Of a stretch of 64,000 nt of DNA, positions 43,389-53,775 are shown piece by piece. Each line of letters opens with the position of its first letter. Position 1 is the first letter of the stretch. Under the pieces are notes generated by a model. The model did not search any database. It was given only the letters and a program-made list of their open reading frames with translations, and was not told the origin of the DNA. Both the position numbers and the translations under genes were made by a program. Location of the stretch: the NCBI RefSeq assembly GCF_024347635.1, contig NZ_AP025511.1, positions 372,001 through 436,000 on the forward strand, given 5' to 3'. This stretch comes from Vibrio tasmaniensis. GTDB lineage: Bacteria > Pseudomonadota > Gammaproteobacteria > Enterobacterales > Vibrionaceae.

Positions 43389-45933
43389 TTCAATGAAGCA
43401 AACTGGCTTCGCGCAAAGCCAACTCACCCATATCAAACTGACTCTGAATCTATTCGCGGCGCATTATCGTCAATCACCCTTGCAAGCCGCAGCGATTCTG
43501 ATCGGCATTGTGCTAGCGGTAACCTTATTTGTCGCAGTGCAAGCGATCAACCTCAATGCCAAGCGCAGTTATGCAGAATCTACCGAACAACTTAGCGCCC
43601 AAGCGCAGAACCTTATCATTCCACCAGCAGGGCAAAACTATTTACCGGAAGCGCTCTATTTCAAGCTAAGACAGAATGGATTAAGTGCAACACTGCCTGT
43701 AATTGAAGGGCGAGTGAGGGACGAACAAGGTCGTCGTTGGTCGGTACAAGGTAGTGAGTTGATCGCTGCTCTCACCTCAAGATCTCGCTATTCTAGCGAC
43801 AAGCCAGCCGAAAACGATAGACCGTCAGAAGACAGTCAAAACATATCCCTGTTCGACAATGCCTTACCTTTGCCGCAACTCTTGGCGGGTGAGCCCATAG
43901 TGATGATGAGCCAATCGCAACACCAGAACTTGGGCGAAGTAGACACACTCACTTTGGATGAAGTACTCACCCAAGTGGTAGTGTTGCCCGATGAATGGCA
44001 ACTGGGCAGCAGAATGTTGATGGATATTGGATTCGCTCAGCAACTGCTTAACAAGCAAGGACAACTGAGCTATATCGCTATTTTTGACACTAAGAGTGAC
44101 ACTAAGAGCAATACTCAGGATAAGTGGCGAAGCCTTATCGGCAAACAGGGGCAATGGATTTCCAACAACCAAAGCACGGATCTCGGTTCAATTACCGATA
44201 GCTTTCACCTCAATCTTACCGCTATGAGCTTACTGGCTTTTTTGGTTGGCCTGTTCATCGCTTACAACGGTGTGAAGTACAGTTTGCTCAAGCGTAATCG
44301 GCTGTTGGTACAAATTCAACAAGCTGGGGTTGCGCCAAGCATCGTGTTTTCGGCTCTGTTAGTCGAGCTGACTCTTTTAGTCACACTGGGCGCATCGCTT
44401 GGTTTCATTCTCGGCATTCAACTCAGCCATTGGCTGCATCCAACCGTCGCGATAACGCTTGAGCAACTTTATGGTGCAACACTGCTTCCCGGCACATGGC
44501 AGTGGCAATGGTTGGTACAAGCTTTATTACTTACGTTAGCAGCTACTTTAGTTGCATGTCGGCAACACTTTAAGCAGCGTATTCGACAACCACTCTCTTC
44601 CCATGGCGGTTTCTATCAAGCGCCGGAAGCATCTAACGAAAATCAGCTGTTTGTTATCGGGTCAGTATTAACCATTGTCGCGTTAGCAGGGTTATGGCTG
44701 AGCGAACATCATCGCTTCACCATGGCTTGGCTTGGAATGTTAGTGGTGTCGATTCCCTTGTATCTACCCAAAACACTTAGCGTACTAGCGAACTGGAGCG
44801 AAAAACGCACCCAATCGGGGTTAATACAATATCTTTTTGCTGAACTGCGTGAACTTATCTCCCCTCTCTCCCTTGCCATGATGGCGTTGCTTCTCGCCGT
44901 CACCGCCAATGTGGGAATGAATACCTTAGTCGGCAGCTTTGAATCCACGTTAAAGCAATGGCTTGAACAACGCTTACATGCCGATATTTATGTTAGCCCT
45001 GCCCAAGGTGAAATCGCGAATGTGGAACGTGCGTTAGAACAGTTTGAGAACGTTGAAACCGTCTATAAGCAATACTACGTCGATGATAACTTGCAGGGCT
45101 TGCCGACTTTGCTCGGCACCAAAGACAAAGACACACTTGAGCAAACCATGGTGTTCCAATCTCACGTTGATGACTTCTGGACGCGCTTTTACCAAGGTGA
45201 ATTCGTGGCGATCAGTGAACCTACGGCGGTGAAGATCGGCTTGTCCCTTGGCAGCCAACTCAAGCTCGACGCGATCCAAGACAAAACACTCATCGTCGGG
45301 GCGATTTTTCATGATTACGGTTCACCGAATGGCGAAGTGTTACTTGCACCTAATTTATGGCTCGAAAGCGGATTTACTGACTTGCCCACCAGCTTGGGAA
45401 TCAAAGTATCTGGTGACCCACAAGTGGTATATGAACAGCTACGCCAACAACTCAATCTGCACCCAAGTCAGCTTTACGATCAAGCACAGATCAAATCGAT
45501 CGCTTTAGATATCTTCTCACAAACCTTTGCCATCACTCGGGCGCTTAATGGCGTCACTTTAATGGTGGCGGTGATAGGGTTGTTCTGCGCCTGTTTCATG
45601 TTGCTCGATGCACGTAAAGCCGCTATTGCAAGGTTGTATGCGCTCGGTGTTAGTCAGAGAAAATTGATGGTGATGGTAGTCGCGCAAATCGTTGTTCTGG
45701 TCACCTTCACTCTGGTTATCGCCTTACCACTCGGCGCTATGGTCGGTTATGTGTTGACGGACATCGTTACCCTGCGCGCCTTTGGTTGGAGCTTAAATTA
45801 CGTATGGAATTGGAGTGACGCACTCAGCATCGCAGCCATCACCATTTTAGTGGCTGTGTTTGCGACCTTGATTCCACTGTGGCGTTTGGTCAGCAAACCC
45901 GTGGTATACAGTTTACAGAGCGAGGTGTTGTGA
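43381..45933 (+). CDS. FtsX-family ABC transporter permease
   Basis: An 850-residue inner-membrane protein with two FtsX domains. The first helix (AAAILIGIVLAVTLFVAV), a periplasmic domain, three helices around 280-400, two more hydrophobic regions to about 500, a second periplasmic domain and a C-terminal FtsX block (ALGVSQRKLMVMVVAQIVVL) can be seen. It forms an exporter or lipid extractor with the preceding ATPase. GTG 43381 overlaps the ATPase stop; ATG 43393 is an alternative. A 12-bp repeat gives DTKSDTKS (44086-44109). Confidence 0.88.
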   Translation: MSNSMKQTGFAQSQLTHIKLTLNLFAAHYRQSPLQAAAILIGIVLAVTLFVAVQAINLNAKRSYAESTEQLSAQAQNLIIPPAGQNYLPEALYFKLRQNGLSATLPVIEGRVRDEQGRRWSVQGSELIAALTSRSRYSSDKPAENDRPSEDSQNISLFDNALPLPQLLAGEPIVMMSQSQHQNLGEVDTLTLDEVLTQVVVLPDEWQLGSRMLMDIGFAQQLLNKQGQLSYIAIFDTKSDTKSNTQDKWRSLIGKQGQWISNNQSTDLGSITDSFHLNLTAMSLLAFLVGLFIAYNGVKYSLLKRNRLLVQIQQAGVAPSIVFSALLVELTLLVTLGASLGFILGIQLSHWLHPTVAITLEQLYGATLLPGTWQWQWLVQALLLTLAATLVACRQHFKQRIRQPLSSHGGFYQAPEASNENQLFVIGSVLTIVALAGLWLSEHHRFTMAWLGMLVVSIPLYLPKTLSVLANWSEKRTQSGLIQYLFAELRELISPLSLAMMALLLAVTANVGMNTLVGSFESTLKQWLEQRLHADIYVSPAQGEIANVERALEQFENVETVYKQYYVDDNLQGLPTLLGTKDKDTLEQTMVFQSHVDDFWTRFYQGEFVAISEPTAVKIGLSLGSQLKLDAIQDKTLIVGAIFHDYGSPNGEVLLAPNLWLESGFTDLPTSLGIKVSGDPQVVYEQLRQQLNLHPSQLYDQAQIKSIALDIFSQTFAITRALNGVTLMVAVIGLFCACFMLLDARKAAIARLYALGVSQRKLMVMVVAQIVVLVTFTLVIALPLGAMVGYVLTDIVTLRAFGWSLNYVWNWSDALSIAAITILVAVFATLIPLWRLVSKPVVYSLQSEVL

Positions 45934-47066
45934 TGAATCGACCAATAAAAGTTTTCGTTCTCACAATTGGCATCTTGCTCCTTTTAGGGTGCGACGAGTC
46001 TACTCAACCATCAGCTCAAAATATGGGTTCGATACTCGGTACTGAAACACAAACAGAGAATGAAACGGCAATCGATCAAGCGCAATTTTCTCCGGTAGTA
46101 AAAGGTATCGACATCACCTTCCCTGCCGACCACCAAGCACACCCAAGTTTTCGTCATGAATGGTGGTATTTAACCGCTAACCTTATCGATGAGAATGGCA
46201 ATGCTCTCGGCGTACAATGGACACAATTCCGCTTCGCGGCTGCCCCAAAGGACAGTTCGAATAGCACTAAGGAAACTACGTGGCAAAGTCAGCAAATCTA
46301 CATGGCACACAGCGCCGTCACCACCAAAGACAAACACTATGCCGATGAGAAGTGGTCACGCGGCCAAGCTGAACTGGCAGGAGTAAGCGCTTCACTATTT
46401 CGTGTCTATCTCGATGACTGGCAATGGACATCGTCAAGTGATGATCTGTTCCCCGCAACCTTGAACGCTAATTCCGGTCAGTTTGGCTACTCGCTTAAGT
46501 TAACCAACAACGCGCCTTATCAAAAGCAAGGCGAACAAGGCTACAGCACCAAAAGTGGCGATGGCAAAGTGGCTTCCTATTACTACAGCCAACCATTCAT
46601 CGATGTATCAGGCGAAGTAACCATTGATGGCATCTCGCATCAGGTTTCTGGCAAAGGTTGGATAGACAGAGAATGGAGCTCACAGTTTTTACTCGACTCG
46701 CAACAAGGCTGGGATTGGTTTGCGCTAAGGCTGAGTGATGAAACCAGTTTGGTGGTATTTCAGCTTCGAAACTCAACATCAGGCAAAGCCAGTTATGCTC
46801 ACGCAAGGTTGATGAAGCAAGATGGATCCGGCATCGCGATTAAGCAACAAGACATCAGCTTAACAGCCATCAGGCAAACTGAAATTGAAGGGCGTGACTA
46901 CCCAACAGAGTGGCAAATTTCGATTCCAAGCCAGCAAATAGAACTGACCGTCTCAGCACTCAATCCAAATGCCAAAATGCCGCTGTCTGTTCCCTATTGG
47001 GAAGGGCCAATCATAATTAAAGGTTCTCATTCCGGAGCTGGCTATATGGAGTTGACGGGGTATTAA
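45933..47066 (+). CDS. AttH/CrtC-like lipocalin-fold lipoprotein
   Basis: A 377-residue protein with a lipoprotein signal (ILLLLGCDES, lipobox Cys near 18). The mature part matches AttH/CrtC hydratase-like proteins: HEWWYLTANLIDENG near residue 71 and KGWIDREWSSQFL followed by GWDWFALRLSDETSLV near residue 240. The fold is two lipocalin-like barrels that can bind hydrophobic molecules. The ATG overlaps the permease TGA, so it is cotranslated with an ABC exporter and may receive or pass on its cargo. Start chosen for GAGG upstream of ATG 45933. Confidence 0.85.
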   Translation: MNRPIKVFVLTIGILLLLGCDESTQPSAQNMGSILGTETQTENETAIDQAQFSPVVKGIDITFPADHQAHPSFRHEWWYLTANLIDENGNALGVQWTQFRFAAAPKDSSNSTKETTWQSQQIYMAHSAVTTKDKHYADEKWSRGQAELAGVSASLFRVYLDDWQWTSSSDDLFPATLNANSGQFGYSLKLTNNAPYQKQGEQGYSTKSGDGKVASYYYSQPFIDVSGEVTIDGISHQVSGKGWIDREWSSQFLLDSQQGWDWFALRLSDETSLVVFQLRNSTSGKASYAHARLMKQDGSGIAIKQQDISLTAIRQTEIEGRDYPTEWQISIPSQQIELTVSALNPNAKMPLSVPYWEGPIIIKGSHSGAGYMELTGY

Positions 47067-47095
47067 GGCAAACAAGAAACGGAGCAAGAAAAAAA

Positions 47096-47884
47096 TCACA
47101 ATAAACGGTTCTTATACTGTTCTGGCGTTTGGTTCGCGTAACGTTTGAACATAGTGATAAATGGACTTGCTTGGTTATAACCCAATGTAAGAGCGACCTC
47201 TTTAACCGATTGGCCGTTTCTCAACAAGTCCATTGAGTAAAGGTAGCGCACTCGTAGCCGCCACTCTGTAAAGCTCATTCCGAGCTCGGTCTGGCAGTGG
47301 CGAGAAAGGGTTCTTTCCGTGGTGTGAACACGCTCAGCCCAATCTTTCAGCGTCACTTCGTCGGTTGGGTTTTCTTCCACAGAAGCCAATATAGGCGCGA
47401 GGTACTTATTGTCGGTTGAAGGCAAGAAGTGGTGTTCAACCTCACGCTGCGCAAGTTGGTCAAGCAGTACCTGAACGAGTCTTTGATCTTGTTCTGTTTC
47501 CGCAACATTGATTCCACGATCGCGAAAGTCATCAATAATCGAAGACACAATCGGCGTGATCTTTATAAGGCTAGTTTTATCTGGAAGATGTTGCGTTAGC
47601 TCTGGGGCGATATTTAGCGAGCAGTAGTCCAAAGGCTTACGGTTATAACTGCAATGCATCACCCCAGCCGGTACCCAAATCGCCAAATGTGGTGGCGCTA
47701 GAAATCGAGTGCTTTCCGCTTCCATCTCTAATATACCGCCACTGATCAATTGAACCTGTCCCCATGAGTGGCTATGAACTCGGGTTTCAGTGTTCGAAAG
47801 AAACGCTTCAAAATTCATAAATACGTTGGATGGTGCCTTATCAATTGATAAGGATGGGTGAAGGTTTCTGGAGTGTTTTTTCAA
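47096..47884 (-). CDS. AraC-family regulator, probably of the divergent EamA gene
   Basis: A 262-residue regulator: a cupin-like N-terminal sensor (HSHSWGQVQLISGGILEME, APPHLAIWVPAGVMHCSYNR) and a C-terminal pair of helix-turn-helix motifs (LKDWAERVHTTERTLSRHCQ; VKEVALTLGYNQASPFITMF). This is the NimR/YdeO-like plan found next to exporters. The TTG start at 47884 has AGGAAG six bases upstream; there is no ATG until residue 24. Divergent from the EamA exporter across 98 bp, which it likely controls. Confidence 0.87.
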   Translation of the reverse strand: MKKHSRNLHPSLSIDKAPSNVFMNFEAFLSNTETRVHSHSWGQVQLISGGILEMEAESTRFLAPPHLAIWVPAGVMHCSYNRKPLDYCSLNIAPELTQHLPDKTSLIKITPIVSSIIDDFRDRGINVAETEQDQRLVQVLLDQLAQREVEHHFLPSTDNKYLAPILASVEENPTDEVTLKDWAERVHTTERTLSRHCQTELGMSFTEWRLRVRYLYSMDLLRNGQSVKEVALTLGYNQASPFITMFKRYANQTPEQYKNRLL

Positions 47885-47982
47885 ACTTGTCTTCCTATCG
47901 CGCCTGATGTCTTTCTAAAGATACTTGTAAGTATAACGACCTGTCAAACTAGCCACATCAACTCATTTGCGACGGAATTCAC

Positions 47983-48876
47983 ATGCATTACCTCTTACCA
48001 TTTTTTACAGTCTGTATCTGGGGCGCCAATGCAATCGTCAACAAGCTTGCTGCAAGCACTATAGAACCTAGTGCAATGAGTTTTTACCGCTGGTTTTTTG
48101 CGATGTTAATTCTCACGCCTTTCTGTATTCGCCCAGTAATGAAACAGTGGGCTGTCATTAAACCAAACCTATCAAAATTAGCGTTCCTCGGCTTTTTGGG
48201 CATGGTGTTAAACCAATCTCTAGGTTATTACGCGGGCTTAACCACAACCGCTTCTAACATGGCACTGATCACTTCTTTGGTTCCATTGATCAGTGTGTTT
48301 TTAAGCGTCCCTCTGTTGCACAAGTCGATTTCTAGTTTGAGTATTGTTGGCGGTGTGTTGTCACTGTCAGGCTTAGCTCTGATGTTAGGTAAAGGCGACC
48401 CGTTATTCTTCATGCATCAAGAATTGACTCAAGGCGATGGCTATATGTTAATTGCGGCCTTTGTTTATGCTTCTTACTGTGTGCTATTGAAACGCTGGAA
48501 AATGCCAATCAGTAGCTGGGTGGTGATTTACATTCAGGGTCTGTTTGCTGTCGCGATGCTTACGCCACTTTGGCTTACCAGCGAACAGCTTTTACCACCG
48601 CAACAAGCGATACCATTGATAGCTTACGCCGCGGTGGCCGCTTCAATTTTAGCGCCTTGGATGTGGGTGAAAGCGATTGATACCATTGGTGCGGACTCAA
48701 GTGCGATGTTCATGAATTTGATGCCAGTTATCGCGATTGTATTAGCTTCCACCTGGCTGGGCGAAAAGATTAACCAGTTCCACATCATTGGTGGTGTGAT
48801 GGTGATTTCCGGTGTCATCCTTGCACAAGTTAAAAGAAAACCAAGGCTTGAGGCTCCCTTACCTCAGCAAAGCTAA
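47983..48876 (+). CDS. EamA/DMT-family exporter
   Basis: A 297-residue inner-membrane protein with ten helices in two EamA repeats: WGANAIVNKLAASTIEP at the start, FYRWFFAMLILTPF, LPLISVFLSVPLLHKSI ending repeat one, and MNLMPVIAIVLASTWLGEKINQFHIIGG ending repeat two. The typical role is efflux of amino acids or metabolites. Divergent from the AraC gene. The substrate is unknown. Confidence 0.88.
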   Translation: MHYLLPFFTVCIWGANAIVNKLAASTIEPSAMSFYRWFFAMLILTPFCIRPVMKQWAVIKPNLSKLAFLGFLGMVLNQSLGYYAGLTTTASNMALITSLVPLISVFLSVPLLHKSISSLSIVGGVLSLSGLALMLGKGDPLFFMHQELTQGDGYMLIAAFVYASYCVLLKRWKMPISSWVVIYIQGLFAVAMLTPLWLTSEQLLPPQQAIPLIAYAAVAASILAPWMWVKAIDTIGADSSAMFMNLMPVIAIVLASTWLGEKINQFHIIGGVMVISGVILAQVKRKPRLEAPLPQQS

Positions 48877-48984
48877 TCTGATTCTATTTTTCGTTCACGA
48901 AGCTTTTAAGTACCTTTCATAACGGAGTGTACTTTGCGATATCTCAACGATTCTCGTTGATGAACTCAATACGGTTAAGTATTA

Positions 48985-49023
48985 AAAAAGTTAGAGTAGC
49001 TCTCCCTGAAACAGGTAACGACT
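48985..49023 (+). ncRNA. Second copy of the hairpin motif found upstream of luxM
   Basis: AAAAAGTTAGAGTAGCT, then the palindrome CCTGAAACAGG, then TAACGACT. See 26644-26676. Here it lies in a 790-bp intergenic stretch, about 110 bp before a small open frame. Confidence 0.35.
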
Positions 49024-49098
49024 GCGATAATCACTCATTTCCGGTCACACGGCCAATGCAACTCAGACCAAATTGAGCCATTAAGAAATGTTTGAAAC

Positions 49099-49323
49099 TT
49101 GAGAAATCCGCCTAATCAGCTTAGTTTATGGCGAATCAAAAACCCGCAAAAAAACAACAAATCAGCATATACACCTAATCAAGAGATAAATAACAGGAAA
49201 TTAAATCAACATATAATAAAACGGTTTGCTAACAATGATCCGCAAGGAATTATCTTAAAGAAGGATCTATACTTTGAAAAACACAGAATTGAGCTTATAA
49301 GAAAAATCAAAGCTACCGTTTAA
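49099..49323 (+). CDS. Possible small basic protein (doubtful)
   Basis: An open frame of 74 codons starting at TTG, very basic and AT-rich, without a good ribosome site. An ATG at 49129 in another frame reads MANQKPAKK and would join this frame if the run of seven A (about 49148) were one base shorter, so a frameshifted small gene is possible. A terminator 100 bp downstream suggests that the region is transcribed. No family recognised. Confidence 0.25.
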   Translation: MRNPPNQLSLWRIKNPQKNNKSAYTPNQEINNRKLNQHIIKRFANNDPQGIILKKDLYFEKHRIELIRKIKATV

Positions 49324-49421
49324 GGATTAATTAAGATACATCACTTGAACTAAACCAGATAAGCAACGGTTAGTTGGCTAATACAAAAAGGTACCGATAT
49401 GAGTACCACTCGGCTTAGAAG

Positions 49422-49450
49422 CACCTAGCATTACGCTAGGTGTTTTTTTT
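49422..49450 (+). terminator. Terminator
   Basis: Stem CACCTAGC/GCTAGGTG with five-base loop and eight T, in the intergenic stretch before the thioesterase gene. It ends some plus-strand transcript of this region. Confidence 0.9.
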
Positions 49451-49666
49451 GCAATCGACCCTTTGGCCAACTTGCTCGATAAAGCACTCCTCTGCTAGAG
49501 CGTCACGTCCACCCCCTTTAAACATCAATATTCACCAACCTACCATCTGTTTGAGAAAATATTCTTAACCGTGAGATTATCCACTTTAATTTGTGTCACC
49601 TTAAGTATATTGTTACTGGTAAGTAACTAGCATGTTATGCAGTACAATAATAATGAAGGAAGATTG

Positions 49667-50170
49667 ATGAGCAGTAACAATAACCGACCAGATGGTAAAC
49701 GAGACGTTACTCTGCGTTTTTTAGCTGAACCCGGGGATGTCAACTTTGGTGGTAAAGTCCATGGTGGTGCAGTAATGAAGTGGGTCGATTTAGCGGCTTA
49801 TGCTTGTTCTGCTGGGTGGAGTGGTAAGTACTGTATTACTGCTTATGCTGGGGGGATCAGATTCGTTGCTCCAATCCATGTTGGTAACCTTGTTGAAGTC
49901 AGTGCGAAGGTCATCTATACGGGTTCATCTTCTATGCACATCGCTATCGATGTTCAAGCCAGCGACCCAAAAGAACTCAACAACCGCCTAACGACTCACT
50001 GTATCGTGATTATGGTCGCTGTTGATGAAAATGGTAACCCGACTAAAGTGCCAGAATGGGTACCAGAAACATCAGAAGACATTGAATTAAGAGATTCGGC
50101 TATTCGTCTTATGAACATGCGAAAACAGATCGGTGAAGAGATGGAAGCACACGTAAAGTATCTTAAATAG
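49667..50170 (+). CDS. Acyl-CoA thioesterase (hotdog fold, YciA/BFIT type)
   Basis: A 167-residue cytoplasmic enzyme that hydrolyses acyl-CoA. Hotdog-domain landmarks: DVNFGGKVHGGAVMKWVDLAAY (helix and active-site region, near residue 25), ITAYAGGIRFVAPIHVGNLV and EVSAKVIYTGSSSMHI. Length fits the single-domain type, which acts as a multimer. Start ATG 49667 has AAGGAAGA upstream; the frame is open ten codons further. Followed by a terminator. Confidence 0.9.
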   Translation: MSSNNNRPDGKRDVTLRFLAEPGDVNFGGKVHGGAVMKWVDLAAYACSAGWSGKYCITAYAGGIRFVAPIHVGNLVEVSAKVIYTGSSSMHIAIDVQASDPKELNNRLTTHCIVIMVAVDENGNPTKVPEWVPETSEDIELRDSAIRLMNMRKQIGEEMEAHVKYLK

Positions 50171-50208
50171 GCGCCACTAGCAGCTCTACCCTACAAAACC
50201 TTATTACG

Positions 50209-50236
50209 ATGCCAGGCAGTACTTGCTTGGCATTTT
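50209..50236 (+). terminator. Terminator after the thioesterase gene
   Basis: Stem ATGCCAGGCA/TGCTTGGCAT (one G-U, one shift) followed by TTTT. Confidence 0.7.
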
Positions 50237-50400
50237 CAATTCCTTCTCTATACCCAAGTAAATCCGTTACACACCTAATGCTGACTATAAAGCGTGATAC
50301 CCAGTCAAAAGTTAAAATGATCCGATACTTGTTCAGTGATTTATTTTGACTGTAATAAAGTCGTCATTTTGCTCTGTTTAAATACCGCCAATCATAATGG

Positions 50401-50673
50401 ATGTATTTAAATTTCTTGGAGCCACTTTTGAGCACGACATTTCCCACCCTTTGCGAATCTACACTGACGAATTTGAAGGCAGTTGAGTATCAATGGGTTA
50501 GAAGCTTGTACGTCGAAGGTTACGACAACAATGAAATTAACCACTATATCCAAGCTTGCTTCGGCGGTGATCAGACATTTGCAGATCTATTTCGCCGCGT
50601 CGCTCTTTATCAAGACAGCATCTATGTTTTACTTCAGCATTTAGGTTGCGCACCTTCTAGCAAAGAGTTCTAG
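50401..50673 (+). CDS. Small conserved-looking protein of unknown function
   Basis: A 90-codon frame from ATG 50401. The sequence NLKAVEYQWVRSLYVEGYDNNEINHYIQACFGGD looks like a real helical protein. A TTG at 50428 (reading STTFPTLCEST) has GGAG about eight bases upstream and may be the true start, giving 81 residues. No family recognised and no signal peptide. It stands alone. Confidence 0.55.
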   Translation: MYLNFLEPLLSTTFPTLCESTLTNLKAVEYQWVRSLYVEGYDNNEINHYIQACFGGDQTFADLFRRVALYQDSIYVLLQHLGCAPSSKEF

Positions 50674-51022
50674 TCTCACCTCTTCCTTTTCTTCTTCCCT
50701 TTTGGGAATATTTACCACCAAATCAATAACTACCACGAATAGCCACCACAAAACATTAACACGAGCCTCCCTTTGTAAGCACTTTCTGTGTAATCGACCG
50801 ATCCGTTGCATGCAAATTATTGAAGTATCACGCATGGAAATATTACTCATATATCAATAGAGCTGCGGCCCCCTATACTGAGTGCCTGATTTGTGAGACT
50901 CGTTGATGTCTTCAATTAGAGAGATGAAACCGGAAAAATCCAGGAAAGAGGTGCTTCAGTATTTAATGACTGAAAGAAACCAAAAAGACTGAGATAGAGA
51001 TAGAGATAAAAGTAGCGGGCAT
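50674..51022. other. Intergenic with a possible 28-residue frame
   Basis: Spacer between the small gene and the convergent malG. ATG 50906 to TGA 50992 encodes MSSIREMKPEKSRKEVLQ plus ten residues with GAGA upstream; it may be a remnant or a microprotein. A short GATAGA simple repeat follows (50991-51006). Confidence 0.35.
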
Positions 51023-51049
51023 AAAAAAACCCAAGTAAGTACCTGGGTT
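51023..51049 (-). terminator. Minus-strand terminator beyond malG
   Basis: Stem AACCCA/TGGGTT with a ten-base loop followed by TTTTTTT on the minus strand; probably the end of the malEFG transcript. Confidence 0.75.
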
Positions 51050-51179
51050 AGAGTTACAAAAACCACTAATCATTAATAGCGTAAGGAACCTGATTAGTAG
51101 CCAGCTATGCGTAACCTGAGGGTTATTTTTATTACTGATCGGCGGCCAAACCAAATGATGTAATAAAAATGCCAATATA

Positions 51180-51203
51180 GAGCGACCTAACGGTCGCTCT
51201 TTT
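51180..51203. terminator. Hairpin close to the malG stop
   Basis: Perfect eight-base stem GAGCGACC/GGTCGCTC with loop TAAC; TTTT follows on the plus strand. It lies 20 bp past the malG stop. Confidence 0.65.
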
Positions 51204-51223
51204 GTCTTTCTTATAAGGACAGC

Positions 51224-52114
51224 TTATCCTTTTACACCACCCGACGTCAAACCGCCAACTAACCAACGCTGAGCCAGTAAGAACACGATAGTAATCGGAA
51301 GTGCAGAAAGTACCGCCGCTGCCGCAAAGTCACCCCATAAGTAGTTCTGAGGATATAGGTACTGCTGCATACCTACCGCTAGCGTGTAAGAGTTCACGTC
51401 CGATAATAGGATTGAAGCAACTGGTACCTCACCAACCACACCAATGAAAGATAAAATGAATACAACTGCTAGGATGGGTACTGAAAGTGGTAATAGAACC
51501 AATCTGAACGCTTGCCAAGGTGTTGCGCCATCTAATGCTGCAGCTTCTTCCAAAGAGTTATCAATCGTCTCAAAGTAGCCCTTAATCGTCCAAACGTGCA
51601 ATGCAATACCGCCCAAGTACGAGAAGATCAGACCGCCATGCGTGTTCAAGCCTAAGAATGGGATGTATTGCCCTAACTTGTCGAACAGCGCGTAGATAGC
51701 CACTAGAGCCAATACCGCAGGGAACATTTGAAAAATCATCATCGCTTTCAGGATAGTTTCTTTACCTTTAAAGCGCATACGAGCAAATGCATAAGCCGAT
51801 GTTGTCGACAGTGTCACAATCAGAATTGAGGTAATACCCGCTACTTTTATCGAGTTCCACAACCAAGTAAGAACTGGGAATGGAGGTGGCGTTACCGAGC
51901 CATCAGCATTCGTTACTGTCATGCCCAAAGCTAATTTCCAGTGTTCCAAAGATGGGTTGTCTGGAATCAGGCTACCGGTTGCGAAGTTACCTTCACGGAA
52001 CGAGATAGCAATAATCATCAGTAGTGGGAAAATAATTAGCGCTAAGAAGCACCACAGCGCAATATGCGTTGCCCATACTCGGTATTTAAGGCTTTTACCT
52101 TGTACCATAGCCAT
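51224..52114 (-). CDS. malG: Maltose/maltodextrin ABC transporter permease MalG
   Basis: A 296-residue inner-membrane permease with six helices. The ATPase-docking EAA loop is [23 protein letters not shown] (near residue 190). With MalF it forms the channel for maltose and maltodextrins. AAGGAG precedes the ATG. It is last in the malE-malF-malG operon, 11 bp after malF. Confidence 0.96.
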   Translation of the reverse strand: MAMVQGKSLKYRVWATHIALWCFLALIIFPLLMIIAISFREGNFATGSLIPDNPSLEHWKLALGMTVTNADGSVTPPPFPVLTWLWNSIKVAGITSILIVTLSTTSAYAFARMRFKGKETILKAMMIFQMFPAVLALVAIYALFDKLGQYIPFLGLNTHGGLIFSYLGGIALHVWTIKGYFETIDNSLEEAAALDGATPWQAFRLVLLPLSVPILAVVFILSFIGVVGEVPVASILLSDVNSYTLAVGMQQYLYPQNYLWGDFAAAAVLSALPITIVFLLAQRWLVGGLTSGGVKG

Positions 52115-52125
52115 TGTCGTGCTCC

Positions 52126-53697
52126 TTAATCTTGAGTCAATTTAGTGAAACGAAGGTTTAGTAACGCTAGTGCACCAACCAATAGGAAAATAAGCGTTGC
52201 GATTGCACTTGCTAGACCAAAGTCTTGACCGCCGCCGCCTTCGAATGCAATTCGGTACGTGTAGCTTACAAGCAAGTCTGTGTAACCCGCTGGCTCAGAA
52301 GTACCAATCATGTTCGGGCCACCGTTCGTCAATAGTTGAATCATTACAAAGTTATTGAAGTTAAAGGCAAACGCTGCAATCAATAACGGTGTTAGCGGTT
52401 TAATCATTAATGGGAAAGTGATTCGCTTAAAGTTATCAAGGAAGTTAGCACCATCGATTGCTGACGCTTCGTACAGATCTTCAGGAATCGCTTTTAGTAG
52501 ACCCATACATAGAATCATCATGTAAGGGAACCCTAGCCAAGTGTTAACAATCAACACCATGGTTTTCGCTAAGATCGGGTCGGAGAACCAGTTTGGGCTT
52601 AAACCAAAGATACTCTCAAGTACCATGTTGATCTCACCAAAGCTCTGGTTGAATAGGCCCTTAAAGATAAGAATCGAGATAAACGCTGGTACGGCATAAG
52701 GCAAAATCAGTAGAACACGATACACAGCACGGCCTTTCAGCTCTTCCCACTGCACAACGTTTGCCAGAACCAAACCAATTGCAAGTGTGAAGGCAACCGT
52801 ACAAATGGAGAATACAACCGTCCAAATAAAGATGCTGATAAACGGTTCTTTAATGCCGTCATCTTTCCACACACGTTCAAAGTTAGCGGTACCAATGTCT
52901 ACAACAAACCCTGGAGAAATAGTGTTACCGATAAATTCGCCTTTCTCGTCGACCGGTTGGTAGAAACCCACTTCCATATTTGGTTTCAAGGTTTCGCCAG
53001 ATTCATTGTTGTATAGCGTTTCCCCGTCATCTTGAAGGGTGTAAAGCGGCGCAACAGCAGCAAATTTACGCAAGCCACTCATACGGATGCCATCACCATT
53101 TGGCAGATGGAAATCAACACCACTGATCGCAGAACGATTTTGGATGATCGCTTTGATCTTCTCTTTTTCACCTTGCACAGAGTCAATTGCAGATAGGTCC
53201 ATCTCTGCTGATGTCATGCCTTCCAGAGAAAACACATCCGTAGCTAACAGCTGATCGCCATCTTTCACAACGATCTGGTGACCGTTATCTGTTTTGTACA
53301 AAGTAAATGGGTAGCTTTCACCGCTTTGGAATGAACGGTCTAAAAGAACGGTTTGAGTACGCTCTAGAGAGAGCTGGTTTTTTGCGCTGTAGTTAGTAAA
53401 CGCAAGCCCTACGGTGTATGCCAATGGGAAAAGAATGAATAAAATCATTCCGGCAATACCTGGGTAAATATAACGGTGGGCGTAAGTTTTCTTACTACCA
53501 AAAATGTAAAGTGCCAAAGCCGTTAAGATCACAGTAAGCAGCGCAAATGCGAGCTCACCGCGAGAATACATTAAAATTGTAGCGTAGCCGTTTATTAAGC
53601 CAACGCTACCAAGCAACCCCCATTTGATGAAGACGCTTTTACTGCCTGGAAGGCTTGATGGTGCCGGGATCGCATCTGAACCTTGAACTGACTGCAT
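52126..53697 (-). CDS. malF: Maltose/maltodextrin ABC transporter permease MalF
   Basis: A 523-residue inner-membrane permease with the long periplasmic P2 loop (about residues 95-275) that is special to enterobacterial and vibrio MalF and touches MalE. The EAA loop is [24 protein letters not shown] (near residue 400). Length matches E. coli MalF (514). It lies between malE (78 bp) and malG (11 bp) on one transcript. Confidence 0.97.
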   Translation of the reverse strand: MQSVQGSDAIPAPSSLPGSKSVFIKWGLLGSVGLINGYATILMYSRGELAFALLTVILTALALYIFGSKKTYAHRYIYPGIAGMILFILFPLAYTVGLAFTNYSAKNQLSLERTQTVLLDRSFQSGESYPFTLYKTDNGHQIVVKDGDQLLATDVFSLEGMTSAEMDLSAIDSVQGEKEKIKAIIQNRSAISGVDFHLPNGDGIRMSGLRKFAAVAPLYTLQDDGETLYNNESGETLKPNMEVGFYQPVDEKGEFIGNTISPGFVVDIGTANFERVWKDDGIKEPFISIFIWTVVFSICTVAFTLAIGLVLANVVQWEELKGRAVYRVLLILPYAVPAFISILIFKGLFNQSFGEINMVLESIFGLSPNWFSDPILAKTMVLIVNTWLGFPYMMILCMGLLKAIPEDLYEASAIDGANFLDNFKRITFPLMIKPLTPLLIAAFAFNFNNFVMIQLLTNGGPNMIGTSEPAGYTDLLVSYTYRIAFEGGGGQDFGLASAIATLIFLLVGALALLNLRFTKLTQD

Positions 53698-53775
53698 AGA
53701 GGAACCTGCTAACGAGATATAAAAATAGAAAAGTAAGGAGAGGTTGCCCCCTCCTTAAAAGGTAGTGCTTGGTTG

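Noticed and set aside
50963..51175. 70-codon minus-strand frame after malG
   Set aside because: Reads through the GATAGA simple repeat and a terminator hairpin; no start signal.
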